From the NCBI RefSeq assembly GCF_003268775.1, contig NZ_QLSU01000016.1, positions 148,941 through 212,940 on the forward strand: 64,000 bases of DNA, given 5' to 3'. This document shows, piece after piece, positions 36,054 to 44,967 of the stretch. Made by a program: the position numbers and the translations under genes. The first letter of the stretch is position 1. Every line of letters starts with the position of its first letter. The notes beneath the pieces were generated by a model. The model worked only from the letters and a program-made list of their open reading frames with translations. It was not told the origin of the DNA and made no database searches. The stretch comes from Paraburkholderia unamae (GTDB lineage: Bacteria; Pseudomonadota; Gammaproteobacteria; Burkholderiales; Burkholderiaceae).

Positions 36054-37112
36054 ATGCGATTAGCGGTTGGCGTCACCGTGGCAGCCATGATAGCGGCAGC
36101 CGCGGCTTACGCGATTTCCCCCCGGCACACGCCGCCCCTGAAAGACACGCGCGTGCCGCTCGCGCGCATGCAACTCGACACGCTCGCGCGCTCGGCCGCC
36201 GGCATCGTGGCCGGCGGCGAGCTGGGCCATATCCTCTACTCCGCCGACCAGGGCGCGCACTGGCAAAGCGCCCAGCTCCCGGAAGACCGGCACGCGCTCA
36301 TCAACCAGATTGTCTTCGCCACCGACAACGTCGGCATTGCCGTGGGCCACGAAGGCTGGATCCTGCGCACCGAGGACGGCGGCAAGCGCTGGCGCGAAGT
36401 GGCCTTCGACGCCAAGGGCAACGGCCCGCTCATGAGCGCGGCGCGCGTTGCGCCGGGACACTGGATCGCCGTGGGCGCGTTCGGCCTCATGATGCGCTCC
36501 GACGACGACGGCCTGCACTGGCAGCCCTTCACGGTCGAAGGCGTGGGCGACCACCACCTGAACCGCATTGTCGGCGCGCCGGACGGACGGCACTGGATCA
36601 TCGTGGGCGAGCGCGGTCTCGTGATGCTCTCGGACGACGCCGGCGCGACCTGGCGCATCGTGCCGCCGTTCTACAACGGCTCGCTGTACGGCGCCGTGGC
36701 GGACCCGGCGGGCGCCGGGAGCTGGCTGGCCTACGGCATGCGCGGCAACGTGTTCCGCTCGCTTGACGGCGGCCAGAGCTGGACGCGCGCCGAGGCGCCG
36801 GGGCCCGTTTCCCTGTTCGGCGACGCGCGCGCGGCCGATGGCGAACTGCTGCTCGCGGGCCAGGGCGGCATCGTCTTCGGCAGCCGCGACGGCGGCGCAC
36901 ATTTCTCCATGCTGCGCCACGGCACGCGCCTGACCTTCACGGATCTCCTGAGGAGCCCGAACGGCTGGCTCATCGCCAGCGACGGCGGCCTGCGCGCCTA
37001 CTCGCCCGATCTACAGCGCGAGCTTGCCGCGCCCGACGAACAACTCGCCCAACACGCCCAACACGCCCAACGCGACACAGCAGACCAACCGACTTCCGGA
37101 GCCCGTCAATGA
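36054..37112 (+). CDS. Exported YCF48-type beta-propeller protein
   Basis: A 352-residue protein with an N-terminal signal or anchor (residues 4-21, AVGVTVAAMIAAAAAYAI) and about six BNR/YCF48 repeats of form G-x-x-G-x-I-x-x-S-x-D-G-G-x-x-W (for example GHEGWILRTEDGGKRW, GMRGNVFRSLDGGQSW). Homologues pair with RND permeases; the gene overlaps the RND gene by four bases (ATGA). A periplasmic partner of the pump is the simplest reading. The tail is a Q-H-A repeat. ATG 36054 has CAGGAGACATCG upstream. Shared operator and cluster suggest steroid or lipid transport, unproven. Confidence 0.8.
   Translation: MRLAVGVTVAAMIAAAAAYAISPRHTPPLKDTRVPLARMQLDTLARSAAGIVAGGELGHILYSADQGAHWQSAQLPEDRHALINQIVFATDNVGIAVGHEGWILRTEDGGKRWREVAFDAKGNGPLMSAARVAPGHWIAVGAFGLMMRSDDDGLHWQPFTVEGVGDHHLNRIVGAPDGRHWIIVGERGLVMLSDDAGATWRIVPPFYNGSLYGAVADPAGAGSWLAYGMRGNVFRSLDGGQSWTRAEAPGPVSLFGDARAADGELLLAGQGGIVFGSRDGGAHFSMLRHGTRLTFTDLLRSPNGWLIASDGGLRAYSPDLQRELAAPDEQLAQHAQHAQRDTADQPTSGARQ
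37046..37072 (+). repeat. 9-bp tandem repeat (three units)
   Basis: Three units of CGCCCAACA (last one diverged) encode the AQHAQHAQ-like tail of the YCF48 protein. Confidence 0.7.
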
Positions 37113-39565
37113 ACGCCGAACAACCCGACCTCCGGCCCGCCCATAACCCGAGCAGCACCGGCAACGCCAGCCGCACCGCGCGCGTCATCGACGCGCTCGC
37201 GCGCCGCCTGATCGCCTGGCGCACGCCGATTGCCGTGATCTTCCTCGCGGTGACCGTCGCGCTCGGCTATTCGGCCACGCGCGTGCGGCTCGATCCGGGC
37301 TTCAACAAGCTGATCCCGCTCGAACACCCCTACATGAAGGCGTTTCTCGAGGAAGCGAGCACCTTCGCGGGCGCCAACCGCATACTCGTGAACGTGCACT
37401 GGAAAGGCCAGGGCGATATCTACAACGCCGAATTCATGCGCACGCTGCGCGGCGTGACCGACGCGGTGTTCTTCACGCCCGGCGTGAATCGCGCGCAGGT
37501 GTACTCGCTGTTCACCTCGAACGTGCGCTACACCGAGATCACCGAAGACGGCTACGTGGGCGAAGTCGTGATTCCTTCGCGCTTCACCGCCGACGCCCAG
37601 GGCCTCGCGGAAGTGCGCTCCAACGTGGCGAAGTCCGGCCAGATCGGCTCGCTCGTCTCGAACGATCTGAAGTCGGCGATGGTGCGCGCCGATCTGCTCG
37701 AAACCGACCCGCAAACCGGCAAGCAGCTCGCCTACGCCGACGTGGCGAAGAAACTCGAAGCCATTCGCGCGAAGTATTCAAGCCAGGATATCGACATCAA
37801 CATCGTCGGCTTCGCCAAGATCATTGGCGACGTGATCGACGGCCTCACCACGGTTGTCACGTTTTTCGCCATCGCGTTCGGCATTACCGCGCTGCTGCTC
37901 TGGCTCTACTCGCGCTCCATTCGCTTGACGCTCGTGGCGCTCGCCGTGGCATTGCTGCCCGTGGTATGGCTGCTGGGCATTTTGCCGATCATCGGCTTTG
38001 GCGTCGATCCGATGTCGGTGCTCGTACCGTTCCTCATTTTCTCGATCGGCGTGTCGCACGCGGTGCAGATGACCAACGCGTGGAAGCAGGACGTCGCGCG
38101 CGGCATGCCCACGCGCGCCGCCGCCGAAAACGCGTTTCGCAAGCTCGCCGTGCCCGGCACGCTCGCGCTGCTCACGAATGCGCTCGGCTTTGTCGTCATC
38201 ATGCTGATCGACATTCCGATCGTGCGTGAACTCGGCCTGACCGCAAGCCTCGGCGTGATGCTGATGATCATCACCAACAAGATGATGTTGCCGATCATTC
38301 TTTCGCATTTGCGCGCCACGCCCGCCCAAACGCAGTCCGCCGCGCGCGAGGGCGCGAGGCGTGACAAATGGTGGACCGTTTCGGCGCTCGCCGAGCCGGG
38401 CCCCGCGCTCGTCACGCTCGTCATCGCGCTCGTGCTGCTCGCCGTGGGCACGCTCTACTCGCGACACCTGCAAATCGGCGACATCGGCTCGGGTGCGCCC
38501 GAGTTGCGCGCCGACTCGCGCTACAACCGCGACAACGCCGCCATCGTCCAGAACTATTCGATCGGCATGGACGTGCTCTCGGTCTACGCGACGGTCAAGA
38601 ACGTGGACGAAGCCTGCCTCGACTGGCACACGATGAGCACCATCGAACGATTCGACCTGTATATGCGCGGCGTGGACGGCGTGCAGTCCGTGCGCTCGCT
38701 CGCGGGGGCGATGAAACTCATGGCGGCCGGCAACAACGAGGGCAATCCGCATTGGGGCGCGCTGCCGCGCAGCCCGCGCGCGATGCGCACCGGCGCGCGC
38801 GCAGCCAATCCGGAGCTGGGGCTCAATACGGAAGGCTGCAATAATATGGATATCGAAATATTCCTGAAAGACCACCAGGGCGCGACGCTCAAGCACGTCG
38901 TGGCGGAGGCGAAGAAGTTCATCGCCGCCAATGACGATGCCAATGTGACGTTCAGCCTCGCGGGCGGCAATGCCGGCGTGGCCGCCGCCACCAACGAAGC
39001 GGTCGAGCACGCCGAGGCCGAAATGCTCGCGGCCCTCTTCGGCGCGATCGTGCTGTCGTGCTGTATCACGTTCCGCTCGTGGAAAGCGGTGCTTTGCATC
39101 ATCTTGCCGCTCGCCGTGGTCTCCGTGCTGTGCAATGCGGTGATGGCGCTGCTCGGCATCGGCCTGAAAGTGGCCACGCTACCCGTGGTGGCGCTGGGCG
39201 TGGGTGTGGGCGTCGATTACGGCATCTACCTGTACGAGCGGCTGCAACACGAGATCGACGAGCGCGGCGCGAGCCTGCGCGAGGCGTATTGGCAGGCGCT
39301 GCGCCAGCGCGGCACGGCGGCCGTGTTCACGGCGGTGACGATGTCGATCGGCGTGGGCACGTGGGCGTTTTCCAGCCTCAAGTTCCAGGCGGACATGGGC
39401 GTGCTGCTCGCGTTCATGTTCATCGTGAACGTGCTCGGTGCGATCTTTCTGTTGCCCGCGCTCGCGTGCTGGCTCGATGTGGGCGCGCGTCGCGTGCCGG
39501 CCGCCGCCGCGCAAGGCGGCGCGGCCAAGCCCGCGTTGCGCGACGCGACGGAGGCTTCGCGCTAA
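37109..39565 (+). CDS. RND-superfamily transporter (MMPL/COG1033 type)
   Basis: An 818-residue permease. There is one helix near residue 40, a large periplasmic loop, a cluster of helices at about 235-425, a second loop, and a second cluster at about 640-800: the two-fold RND layout of the MmpL / hydrophobic-lipid branch. LDPGFNKLIPLEHPYMKAF after the first helix and GVGVGVDYGIYLYERL late in the protein are family marks. Such pumps move hydrophobic molecules across or out of the inner membrane. With the YCF48 gene and the DUF1302/DUF1329 pair it could form a steroid transport route. A hairpin terminator follows. Confidence 0.85.
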   Translation: MNAEQPDLRPAHNPSSTGNASRTARVIDALARRLIAWRTPIAVIFLAVTVALGYSATRVRLDPGFNKLIPLEHPYMKAFLEEASTFAGANRILVNVHWKGQGDIYNAEFMRTLRGVTDAVFFTPGVNRAQVYSLFTSNVRYTEITEDGYVGEVVIPSRFTADAQGLAEVRSNVAKSGQIGSLVSNDLKSAMVRADLLETDPQTGKQLAYADVAKKLEAIRAKYSSQDIDINIVGFAKIIGDVIDGLTTVVTFFAIAFGITALLLWLYSRSIRLTLVALAVALLPVVWLLGILPIIGFGVDPMSVLVPFLIFSIGVSHAVQMTNAWKQDVARGMPTRAAAENAFRKLAVPGTLALLTNALGFVVIMLIDIPIVRELGLTASLGVMLMIITNKMMLPIILSHLRATPAQTQSAAREGARRDKWWTVSALAEPGPALVTLVIALVLLAVGTLYSRHLQIGDIGSGAPELRADSRYNRDNAAIVQNYSIGMDVLSVYATVKNVDEACLDWHTMSTIERFDLYMRGVDGVQSVRSLAGAMKLMAAGNNEGNPHWGALPRSPRAMRTGARAANPELGLNTEGCNNMDIEIFLKDHQGATLKHVVAEAKKFIAANDDANVTFSLAGGNAGVAAATNEAVEHAEAEMLAALFGAIVLSCCITFRSWKAVLCIILPLAVVSVLCNAVMALLGIGLKVATLPVVALGVGVGVDYGIYLYERLQHEIDERGASLREAYWQALRQRGTAAVFTAVTMSIGVGTWAFSSLKFQADMGVLLAFMFIVNVLGAIFLLPALACWLDVGARRVPAAAAQGGAAKPALRDATEASR

Positions 39566-39575
39566 GGTTTCACGG

Positions 39576-39616
39576 GCGGCCGGGCCTGCGCGGACCCGGC
39601 CGCCGTGCACGTTTTT
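39576..39616 (+). terminator. Probable rho-independent terminator after the RND gene
   Basis: G+C stem of nine pairs (39576-39584 with 39595-39603) and GTTTTT at 39611-39616. The seven-base gap before the T-run makes it imperfect. Confidence 0.6.
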
Positions 39617-39655
39617 CTGGGCGCCGAATCGATATCTATCGGCAAGCTGCCCAAT

Positions 39656-41008
39656 TCAGGGCAGCTTCTTGCGCAGCACCGCCGAGCATACGTCATCGAT
39701 ATGTCTGAATGCCGGCGCGATATTCTCGATCTCTTTCCACGGCACGCCGTGGCCCTCGAAATACACCTTCCACTCACGCACTTTTGCCCAGATCTCAGCA
39801 ACCGCCTGAAGGGCGTCGGCGCCATACAGGCCGAAGGCATCGGCGGCGGACAACGCATTGTCGAGGGTGGCGGCGCGTCCCTGCGGGCCGACGCCCAGGT
39901 GCAAGGTGCGCTCGTATGCGCTACTCGGCCGCGGCAAGACGTCATAAAGCGGGCTCAAGCGCCAGCCCTGTAGTCGTGCATCCCGGATGAATCCGTGATT
40001 GCGCAGGTGATCGTCGTCGTTGCTCACGAAGATGTTGAACACCATGCGCTTGAAGAACTCGAGCACGTCCGCGCGGACCAGGTCCGTATGCACGTACCGG
40101 CGAATCGCGTCCGCGACGTCCTGATAGTGCTTCGTGATCGACTCGCTCTCTGAGCACCCCACGAAAGTCAGGGCGCTCGCGAAAGGCACCCGGCGCTCGC
40201 TCGTGCCTTTGCCCGGTGCGAGGTAGAGTGCATCGTCACCCGCACTTTTCTCGAAGTCCGGGTGGCTCCAGTACCGGTCGAAACGGCGGATGAGCATGAC
40301 CTTGCGCGGACCAGGCGATTCGATGCGCGTAGGCGGGACACGAATGCCACATTCGGCCGCCAGCCTCAGTGTCGCTTCCTCGATCTCCGTCACGCTCATG
40401 CGGTCACTCTTGCTCGGGAATTTCGCGAGCCACAGCACGCCTGCATCATCGCGCACCGTCGCCTTCGGCCGCGCGCCGCCAAGTCCACTGCCCTGGACGA
40501 AAATCGCCTCGAGCGCAGCCGGCACGGGGAGCCCTTCCTCGATGCGATCAGCCGACTCGACGAGATACTCGAGTTGGTCGACACCCGCGCCGCCCGCCGC
40601 GCCTGGACTAACGGCAAGACTCTCGTGAATGTCCAGCGCGCCTATGCGCTGCGAGCCGGCGTGCAGCAGATAGGTCGATTCAGGAAGGCTGTTCGCTCTC
40701 GCCTTGAGCTTCGCCTCAATCACCCGGCGTCCCCATGCGTCAGGCGCGGCGTCGCGAATACCGCCAAAGAGGGGCAAGCCGTTCGCCGGAAAGATCCGCT
40801 TGCCGCGGATCGCCTCCTTGTTCGCCAGGCTCAGGCTAACGGGATCCACCTCGATGGCGTCAACCCAGTCGATGTAGCGCAGGCCGTAGGCAAAGTTCGA
40901 CGCTTGTAGCTCAGCGCCGTCTTCGGTCAGGTCGAGTTGACCGGCAGGCACGCAGCCGCCGCCCGCGAGCGAGGCAAACACGTACAGACGCTTTTCGGTC
41001 GCAGCCAT
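39656..41008 (-). CDS. hipA: HipA-family serine/threonine kinase toxin
   Basis: A 450-residue HipA protein. The N-terminal couple_hipA region spans roughly 1-110 (AAPDAWGRRVIEAKL). The kinase core shows GARPKATV (P-loop-like segment), the ATP lysine in LWLAKFPS, the catalytic loop FNIFVSNDDDHLRNHGFI with Asp and Asn, and SPLYDVLP for the metal-binding Asp. HipA kinases phosphorylate aminoacyl-tRNA synthetases such as GltX and slow growth. The start overlaps the hipB stop by one base (TGATG). The pair sits among steroid genes and looks like an independent cassette. Confidence 0.88.
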   Translation of the reverse strand: MAATEKRLYVFASLAGGGCVPAGQLDLTEDGAELQASNFAYGLRYIDWVDAIEVDPVSLSLANKEAIRGKRIFPANGLPLFGGIRDAAPDAWGRRVIEAKLKARANSLPESTYLLHAGSQRIGALDIHESLAVSPGAAGGAGVDQLEYLVESADRIEEGLPVPAALEAIFVQGSGLGGARPKATVRDDAGVLWLAKFPSKSDRMSVTEIEEATLRLAAECGIRVPPTRIESPGPRKVMLIRRFDRYWSHPDFEKSAGDDALYLAPGKGTSERRVPFASALTFVGCSESESITKHYQDVADAIRRYVHTDLVRADVLEFFKRMVFNIFVSNDDDHLRNHGFIRDARLQGWRLSPLYDVLPRPSSAYERTLHLGVGPQGRAATLDNALSAADAFGLYGADALQAVAEIWAKVREWKVYFEGHGVPWKEIENIAPAFRHIDDVCSAVLRKKLP

Positions 41009-41349
41009 CAGAAGTCGAGATCGCCGAGTTCTTCAGACGAAAGGTTGCGCACACGTTGCGTCCGCTCGCGCGCCGCCTGAGCCTTCAGTGAAGGATCCGT
41101 CTGCGAAAGGAGATCGAGCAGCGTGAGACCCGGAGCAATGGCTTCGAGGTATCGCAGCCATTGCCCGATCGCGACGCCGGGGTCACCGTTCTCCAGCCGG
41201 TAGGCCGTGTTGCGCGAGAGCCCGGCGCGCACGGCCGCGTCGCGTTGCTGAACACGCCGCGCGATGCGCAGGCGCGCGATTGCGTGCCCGAGGCGCTGCG
41301 TTTCGGCGAGTACCGCCGAACTGGCGGCGACGCTTTGCGTAATCTTCAT
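41008..41349 (-). CDS. hipB: HipB-type XRE antitoxin
   Basis: A 113-residue DNA-binding protein with a Cro/XRE helix-turn-helix (RVQQRDAAVRAGLSRNTAYRLENGDPGVAIGQWLRYLEAI). It should neutralise HipA and repress the operon. I chose ATG 41349 (MKITQS); the longer frame needs a TTG at 41373 with no ribosome site. The upstream region is strikingly A+T-rich and contains inverted ATGATCGTTTAATC boxes, likely its operators. The acidic tail SSEELGDLDF may be the flexible degradation tag seen in HipB proteins. Confidence 0.85.
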   Translation of the reverse strand: MKITQSVAASSAVLAETQRLGHAIARLRIARRVQQRDAAVRAGLSRNTAYRLENGDPGVAIGQWLRYLEAIAPGLTLLDLLSQTDPSLKAQAARERTQRVRNLSSEELGDLDF

Positions 41350-41383
41350 GATCGTTAAGGCGAACCGTATCAACTTAATGGTT

Positions 41384-41446
41384 GATTAAACGATCATGCA
41401 GTATGGCACGCGAACCGGAAATCATTGAGCGAATGATCGTTTAATC
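41384..41446. promoter_or_regulatory. Candidate HipB operator: 14-bp inverted repeat
   Basis: GATTAAACGATCAT at 41384-41397 is the exact reverse complement of ATGATCGTTTAATC at 41433-41446. A shorter relative, ATGATCGTTAAG, lies at 41348-41359 over the hipB start. The stretch is A+T-rich against a G+C-rich background. Confidence 0.65.
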
Positions 41447-41576
41447 GATTTATAAAACGATAACGCATGATTTATCGTACATTCCGGGAACATACCGGAC
41501 GGAGGTTCGCGTCCCCTTCGTCCGGGACAGCACAGACCAGTGCGAGTCTGTCCGCCCACCCAACCGCCAACCTCGC

Positions 41577-41594
41577 TAGTCTCTTTGGCCGATG
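41577..41594 (+). promoter_or_regulatory. Candidate operator L (eleven of twelve), for the SDR at 41645
   Basis: TAGTCTCTTTGGCCGATG differs from the consensus at one fixed position, points at the SDR and ends 50 bases before its ATG. Confidence 0.6.
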
Positions 41595-41644
41595 CGATTC
41601 CCCCCGATGGCACCAGACTGGTACGCATTCACAAGGAGACGCAC

Positions 41645-42433
41645 ATGGGCCGTTTGGAAGGACGTGTAGCAATCGTGACCGGCGCGGGCGGAGGTATCGG
41701 GCGAGGCATTGCGCGTCGCTTTGCGAAAGAAGGGGCGACGATCATGATCGCCGAGTTGAACGCGGAGGTCGGCGAGCAGGTGGCGCATGACCTGCACAAA
41801 GAGTTTGGCGTGCAGGCGGCATTCACGGCGACGGATGTCACCGTCAAGGCGCAGGTCCAGAGCATGGTCGCGGCGACCGCCGATCGCTTTGGCGCGGTCG
41901 ATATCCTCATCAACAACGCGGGCGGCGGCACCGGCCTGAAACCGCTCGAACAGACCACCGAAGAAGAAATGGTTCAGGGCTTGAACCTGAACTTCTGGTC
42001 GACCTACTGGGCCATGCATGCGGCCTATCCGTACATGCGCGAGAAGGGCTGGGGGCGCATCGTCAACATGGGCTCGCTCAACGGCGTCAACGCGCATATG
42101 CATACGACGCCCTATAACGTCGGCAAGGAAGCGATGCGTGCGCTCACGCGCACCGCGGCGGTCGAGTGGGCGCGCTACGGCATTTGCTGCAACGTGATTT
42201 GTCCGGGCGCCAAAACCGCTGCGTTCGAACGATTCGAGGGCGCGTGGCCCGAGTCCGCCGCGGCCATCATCCACCAGATTCCCGACCGGCGCATGGGCGA
42301 TCCGGAACAGGATATTGCCGGTGTGGCGCTGTTCCTCTCCAGCGACGACGCCGCGCACGTCATCGGCATGACGATTCACGCCGATGGCGGATCGCACATC
42401 AACGGCGTCGCGTGGCGCCCCGATGGCGACTGA
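41645..42433 (+). CDS. Short-chain dehydrogenase (candidate hydroxysteroid dehydrogenase)
   Basis: A 262-residue classical SDR: TGAGGGIGRGIA, NNAGGG, NMGSLNGVNA (catalytic Ser) and YNVGKEA (Tyr and Lys). The tail NGVAWRPDGD extends past the normal end. The cofactor loop gives little on NAD or NADP choice. It is a single-gene unit with AAGGAG upstream of the ATG and motif L in its promoter, which ties it to the steroid regulon. A ring hydroxyl at C7 or C12 would suit a bile-acid degrader, by inference only. Confidence 0.8.
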   Translation: MGRLEGRVAIVTGAGGGIGRGIARRFAKEGATIMIAELNAEVGEQVAHDLHKEFGVQAAFTATDVTVKAQVQSMVAATADRFGAVDILINNAGGGTGLKPLEQTTEEEMVQGLNLNFWSTYWAMHAAYPYMREKGWGRIVNMGSLNGVNAHMHTTPYNVGKEAMRALTRTAAVEWARYGICCNVICPGAKTAAFERFEGAWPESAAAIIHQIPDRRMGDPEQDIAGVALFLSSDDAAHVIGMTIHADGGSHINGVAWRPDGD

Positions 42434-42483
42434 TATCTAGCGGTTGAATCGCGCACTGGCCACACGGCGGTGCGCGGCGCAAT

Positions 42484-42522
42484 AAAAAAGGCCGGCGCCG
42501 TCGCCTTGACGGTTCGCCGGCC
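42484..42522 (-). terminator. Rho-independent terminator after the nitroreductase gene
   Basis: G+C-rich hairpin at 42490-42522 (GGCCGGCG paired with CGCCGGCC, plus an inner CCGTC/GACGG stem), then six T residues on the minus strand. It ends the leftward DUF1329-DUF1302-nitroreductase run. Confidence 0.85.
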
Positions 42523-42551
42523 AATCACCTCACATCACCCGCAAAGACCGG

Positions 42552-43253
42552 CTATGAGCCGTCACGCCACTCGATAACGTCGCCCAGCGGCGCACGCCCG
42601 GTTCGAAATCCGTTCGCCGGATGCGCTGTGTCCTCGTAGCCGAACGAAATGCCGCACACGACAACGCGATCATCGGGAATCTCGAAGTACGCGTGAAGAA
42701 ACGACGAATACGTGGCGAGCGCGGCCTGCGCGACACCCGCCAGCCCCAGAGAAGCCGCCGCGAGCAAAAACGTGGTGACGAACCCGCCGCAATCGATCGC
42801 GCCATAGGTTCCCAGCGCCGCATCGGCCGTGACGATGGCGACATGCGGCGCACCGAAGAAGCGGAAATTTTCCAGCGCCTGGCGCGCCGACCCCGCCCGA
42901 TCGCCCTGACCGATGCCAACGGCTTCATAGAGTTGCAAGCCGCATGCGCGACGCCGCTGGAGATATTCGCCACGGTACTCGCGCGGAAAGGCGATATCGG
43001 GCTCCGGCGCGCCCTGCGCGATATGCGCGGTCAGTGCCTCGCGAAAAGCATCGGTCGCCGCGCCGCTCGTGACAATCGCCTTCCACGGCTGCGCATTGCA
43101 CCAGGACGGCGTGCGCTGCGCGAGCGCGAATGCTCGCTCGATGGTAGCGGCGGGCACGGGATCGGGTAGAAAAGCCCGGCAACTGTGACGCGCGTGCAGC
43201 AGTGCTTCGAAGGTCAAGGCATCCGTGCTCGCGCAGTCGGCGCGTGTGCTCAT
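42552..43253 (-). CDS. Nitroreductase-family FMN oxidoreductase
   Basis: A 233-residue nitroreductase-fold protein. The FMN phosphate segment is HARHSCRAFLPDPVP, and the second FMN contact is near GLAGVAQAAL. Natural substrates of this branch are mostly unknown; enone or quinone reduction is common. It lies 82 bases after the DUF1302 gene on the same strand and before a terminator, so it probably shares the motif F promoter. ATG 43253 follows GAGGA. Confidence 0.8.
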   Translation of the reverse strand: MSTRADCASTDALTFEALLHARHSCRAFLPDPVPAATIERAFALAQRTPSWCNAQPWKAIVTSGAATDAFREALTAHIAQGAPEPDIAFPREYRGEYLQRRRACGLQLYEAVGIGQGDRAGSARQALENFRFFGAPHVAIVTADAALGTYGAIDCGGFVTTFLLAAASLGLAGVAQAALATYSSFLHAYFEIPDDRVVVCGISFGYEDTAHPANGFRTGRAPLGDVIEWRDGS

Positions 43254-43335
43254 CGATCTATCCTCATGGTGAATCACTTCACTGCGACTTCACTGCGGGC
43301 GCGTTGCGCGCCCGCCTGCCACGACACACCGCTCG

Positions 43336-44937
43336 TTAGAACTTGTACTTCATCACGAGCGAAACCTGGTCGCGGTCCGTGAGCAGTCGCGCGTACTGGA
43401 GCGACGTGTTCGCCGAGCCGAGATAGCCCAGATAGTTCAGGCCAACCTGGAAGTTGCTGCGGAAGGTGAAGTTCGCGCTGATGCTATAGCGCTTGTCGCC
43501 CTGCCCGCCCACCCCGCCCGTGATCGTGCGGCCCATGATCTGCTGCGAGTAGCTGATCGGCATTTCGAGGTCCCAGTCCGTGAAGACGCCCGGCCAGGTC
43601 AGATCGATCGTGCCCGAAATCGCCAGCGCGGTATGCGTGAAGCTCAGCTGGTCGCTCGCCGGGAAATACGCGGCGGCCGCGCCGAGCGAATCCACGCCCG
43701 GCGCCTTGGTCGCCGTGACGCCGCTGATGCCAACCCACGAGACTTCGCCGATCAGCACGGTTTGCGGCGCTACGAACGTACGGCCCAGGTTGGCGAAAGC
43801 ATTCAGGTTGACCTGGGTGATGTTCGCACGCGTGGGCGTGGGGATCGTCGCGCCCGTGGCCGGGTTCACCACGGTATTCACGAGCACCGGCGCGCCGAAC
43901 TTCTGCGACACTTCGCCCGCCACGGTCACCTTGCTGCCGAGGGTCGTGCTGAACGACGCGCCAATCAGGCTGATGTCGTCGAAATAGCGCAGGCTGTACG
44001 TGCCGCCAGGCGCGAACGAGTTGATGACGGGCAGCGGATTGCGGTCCTTGTAGTACAGGTAGTAGAGACCGAGTTCCGTTTCATCCGTCGCGCGAAAACG
44101 CGCGCCCAGGCCGAACTGCCCGAAGTTGCTGGGCCGGATGTCGTCCTGCCGCGCCCCGAACGTACACTTGCCGTTGACGACCGGTTGCAGACAGTAGGCA
44201 CCGGGGCCCGCCGAATCGGACGTGCTCAAGAAAGAGCCCGGCGCGGGCGCGATGTTCGGATGCCAGTCGAACTGCAACTGGCCGAGCAGCGACCAGCGCG
44301 GCGAGATGTCGATCGAGGTCGAAAGCTGAGGCTCGGGCAGCAGGATGTCCTTCGTCTCCGTGCCCGGAATGCCCTGCAACGTGCCGTCCGCGGGGCCCTG
44401 GGCGAGCGAGATGCCGGGGAAGAAGATCGCCTCGCCCCAGCTCACCACCTGCTGGCCCACGCGCACCGTGGCGCGCGCCGAACCGATGTCGAAGGTCGTA
44501 TAGCCGTACGCGTCGAGCAGTCGCGAGTAGCCGCCGTGGTAGTACTCGGCCGCGCTCGTGAACTGGTTGACGGGCCCGGTGTGGTTGACGGGCCCCGGGT
44601 TGTCGTTCGGCGTGTGATAGACCGTGTCGTAGAACGTGCTCGCGGACACCACGAAACCATAGTTATCCTTATGGATCTTGGTTTCGAGCAGCAGTGCGAG
44701 ACGGTTGGCGGTCAACTGGCCCGCGTTGAAGCTGGCGTCGCCGTCGTTGCCGCCGGAATTGCCGGGGCCCGCCAGCACCGGGTCCGGCGACTTCACGCGC
44801 ATGCCGAGCGTGTAGGTCGTCGTGAGGCCGTAATCGATGTTCCAGCCGTTATCGAACTGCATCATCCCGGCCTCGGCGGGCGCGCTTAGCGCGAGCGCCG
44901 CCGTGGCCGCCGCAATCGCGGTCAGTTTCATCCCCAT
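43336..44937 (-). CDS. DUF1302 outer-membrane beta-barrel protein
   Basis: A 533-residue exported protein: signal peptide ending APAEAG near residue 23, then a long beta-rich sequence of alternating residues, ending in LVMKYKF with a C-terminal Phe, the outer-membrane insertion mark. It fits DUF1302. Members co-occur with DUF1329 and RND genes in degraders of hydrophobic compounds and are thought to act in uptake or envelope transfer. It lies 30 bases after the DUF1329 gene and has GGAGGAG upstream. ATG 44931 is an alternative start. Confidence 0.83.
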   Translation of the reverse strand: MGMKLTAIAAATAALALSAPAEAGMMQFDNGWNIDYGLTTTYTLGMRVKSPDPVLAGPGNSGGNDGDASFNAGQLTANRLALLLETKIHKDNYGFVVSASTFYDTVYHTPNDNPGPVNHTGPVNQFTSAAEYYHGGYSRLLDAYGYTTFDIGSARATVRVGQQVVSWGEAIFFPGISLAQGPADGTLQGIPGTETKDILLPEPQLSTSIDISPRWSLLGQLQFDWHPNIAPAPGSFLSTSDSAGPGAYCLQPVVNGKCTFGARQDDIRPSNFGQFGLGARFRATDETELGLYYLYYKDRNPLPVINSFAPGGTYSLRYFDDISLIGASFSTTLGSKVTVAGEVSQKFGAPVLVNTVVNPATGATIPTPTRANITQVNLNAFANLGRTFVAPQTVLIGEVSWVGISGVTATKAPGVDSLGAAAAYFPASDQLSFTHTALAISGTIDLTWPGVFTDWDLEMPISYSQQIMGRTITGGVGGQGDKRYSISANFTFRSNFQVGLNYLGYLGSANTSLQYARLLTDRDQVSLVMKYKF

Positions 44938-44967
44938 TGCCGTGTCTCCTCCTTGTTATTGTCGTGA

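Noticed and set aside
37046..37072. 9-bp repeats as iterons or a CRISPR remnant
   Set aside because: They are in frame in the tail of the YCF48 gene, only three units, with no spacers.
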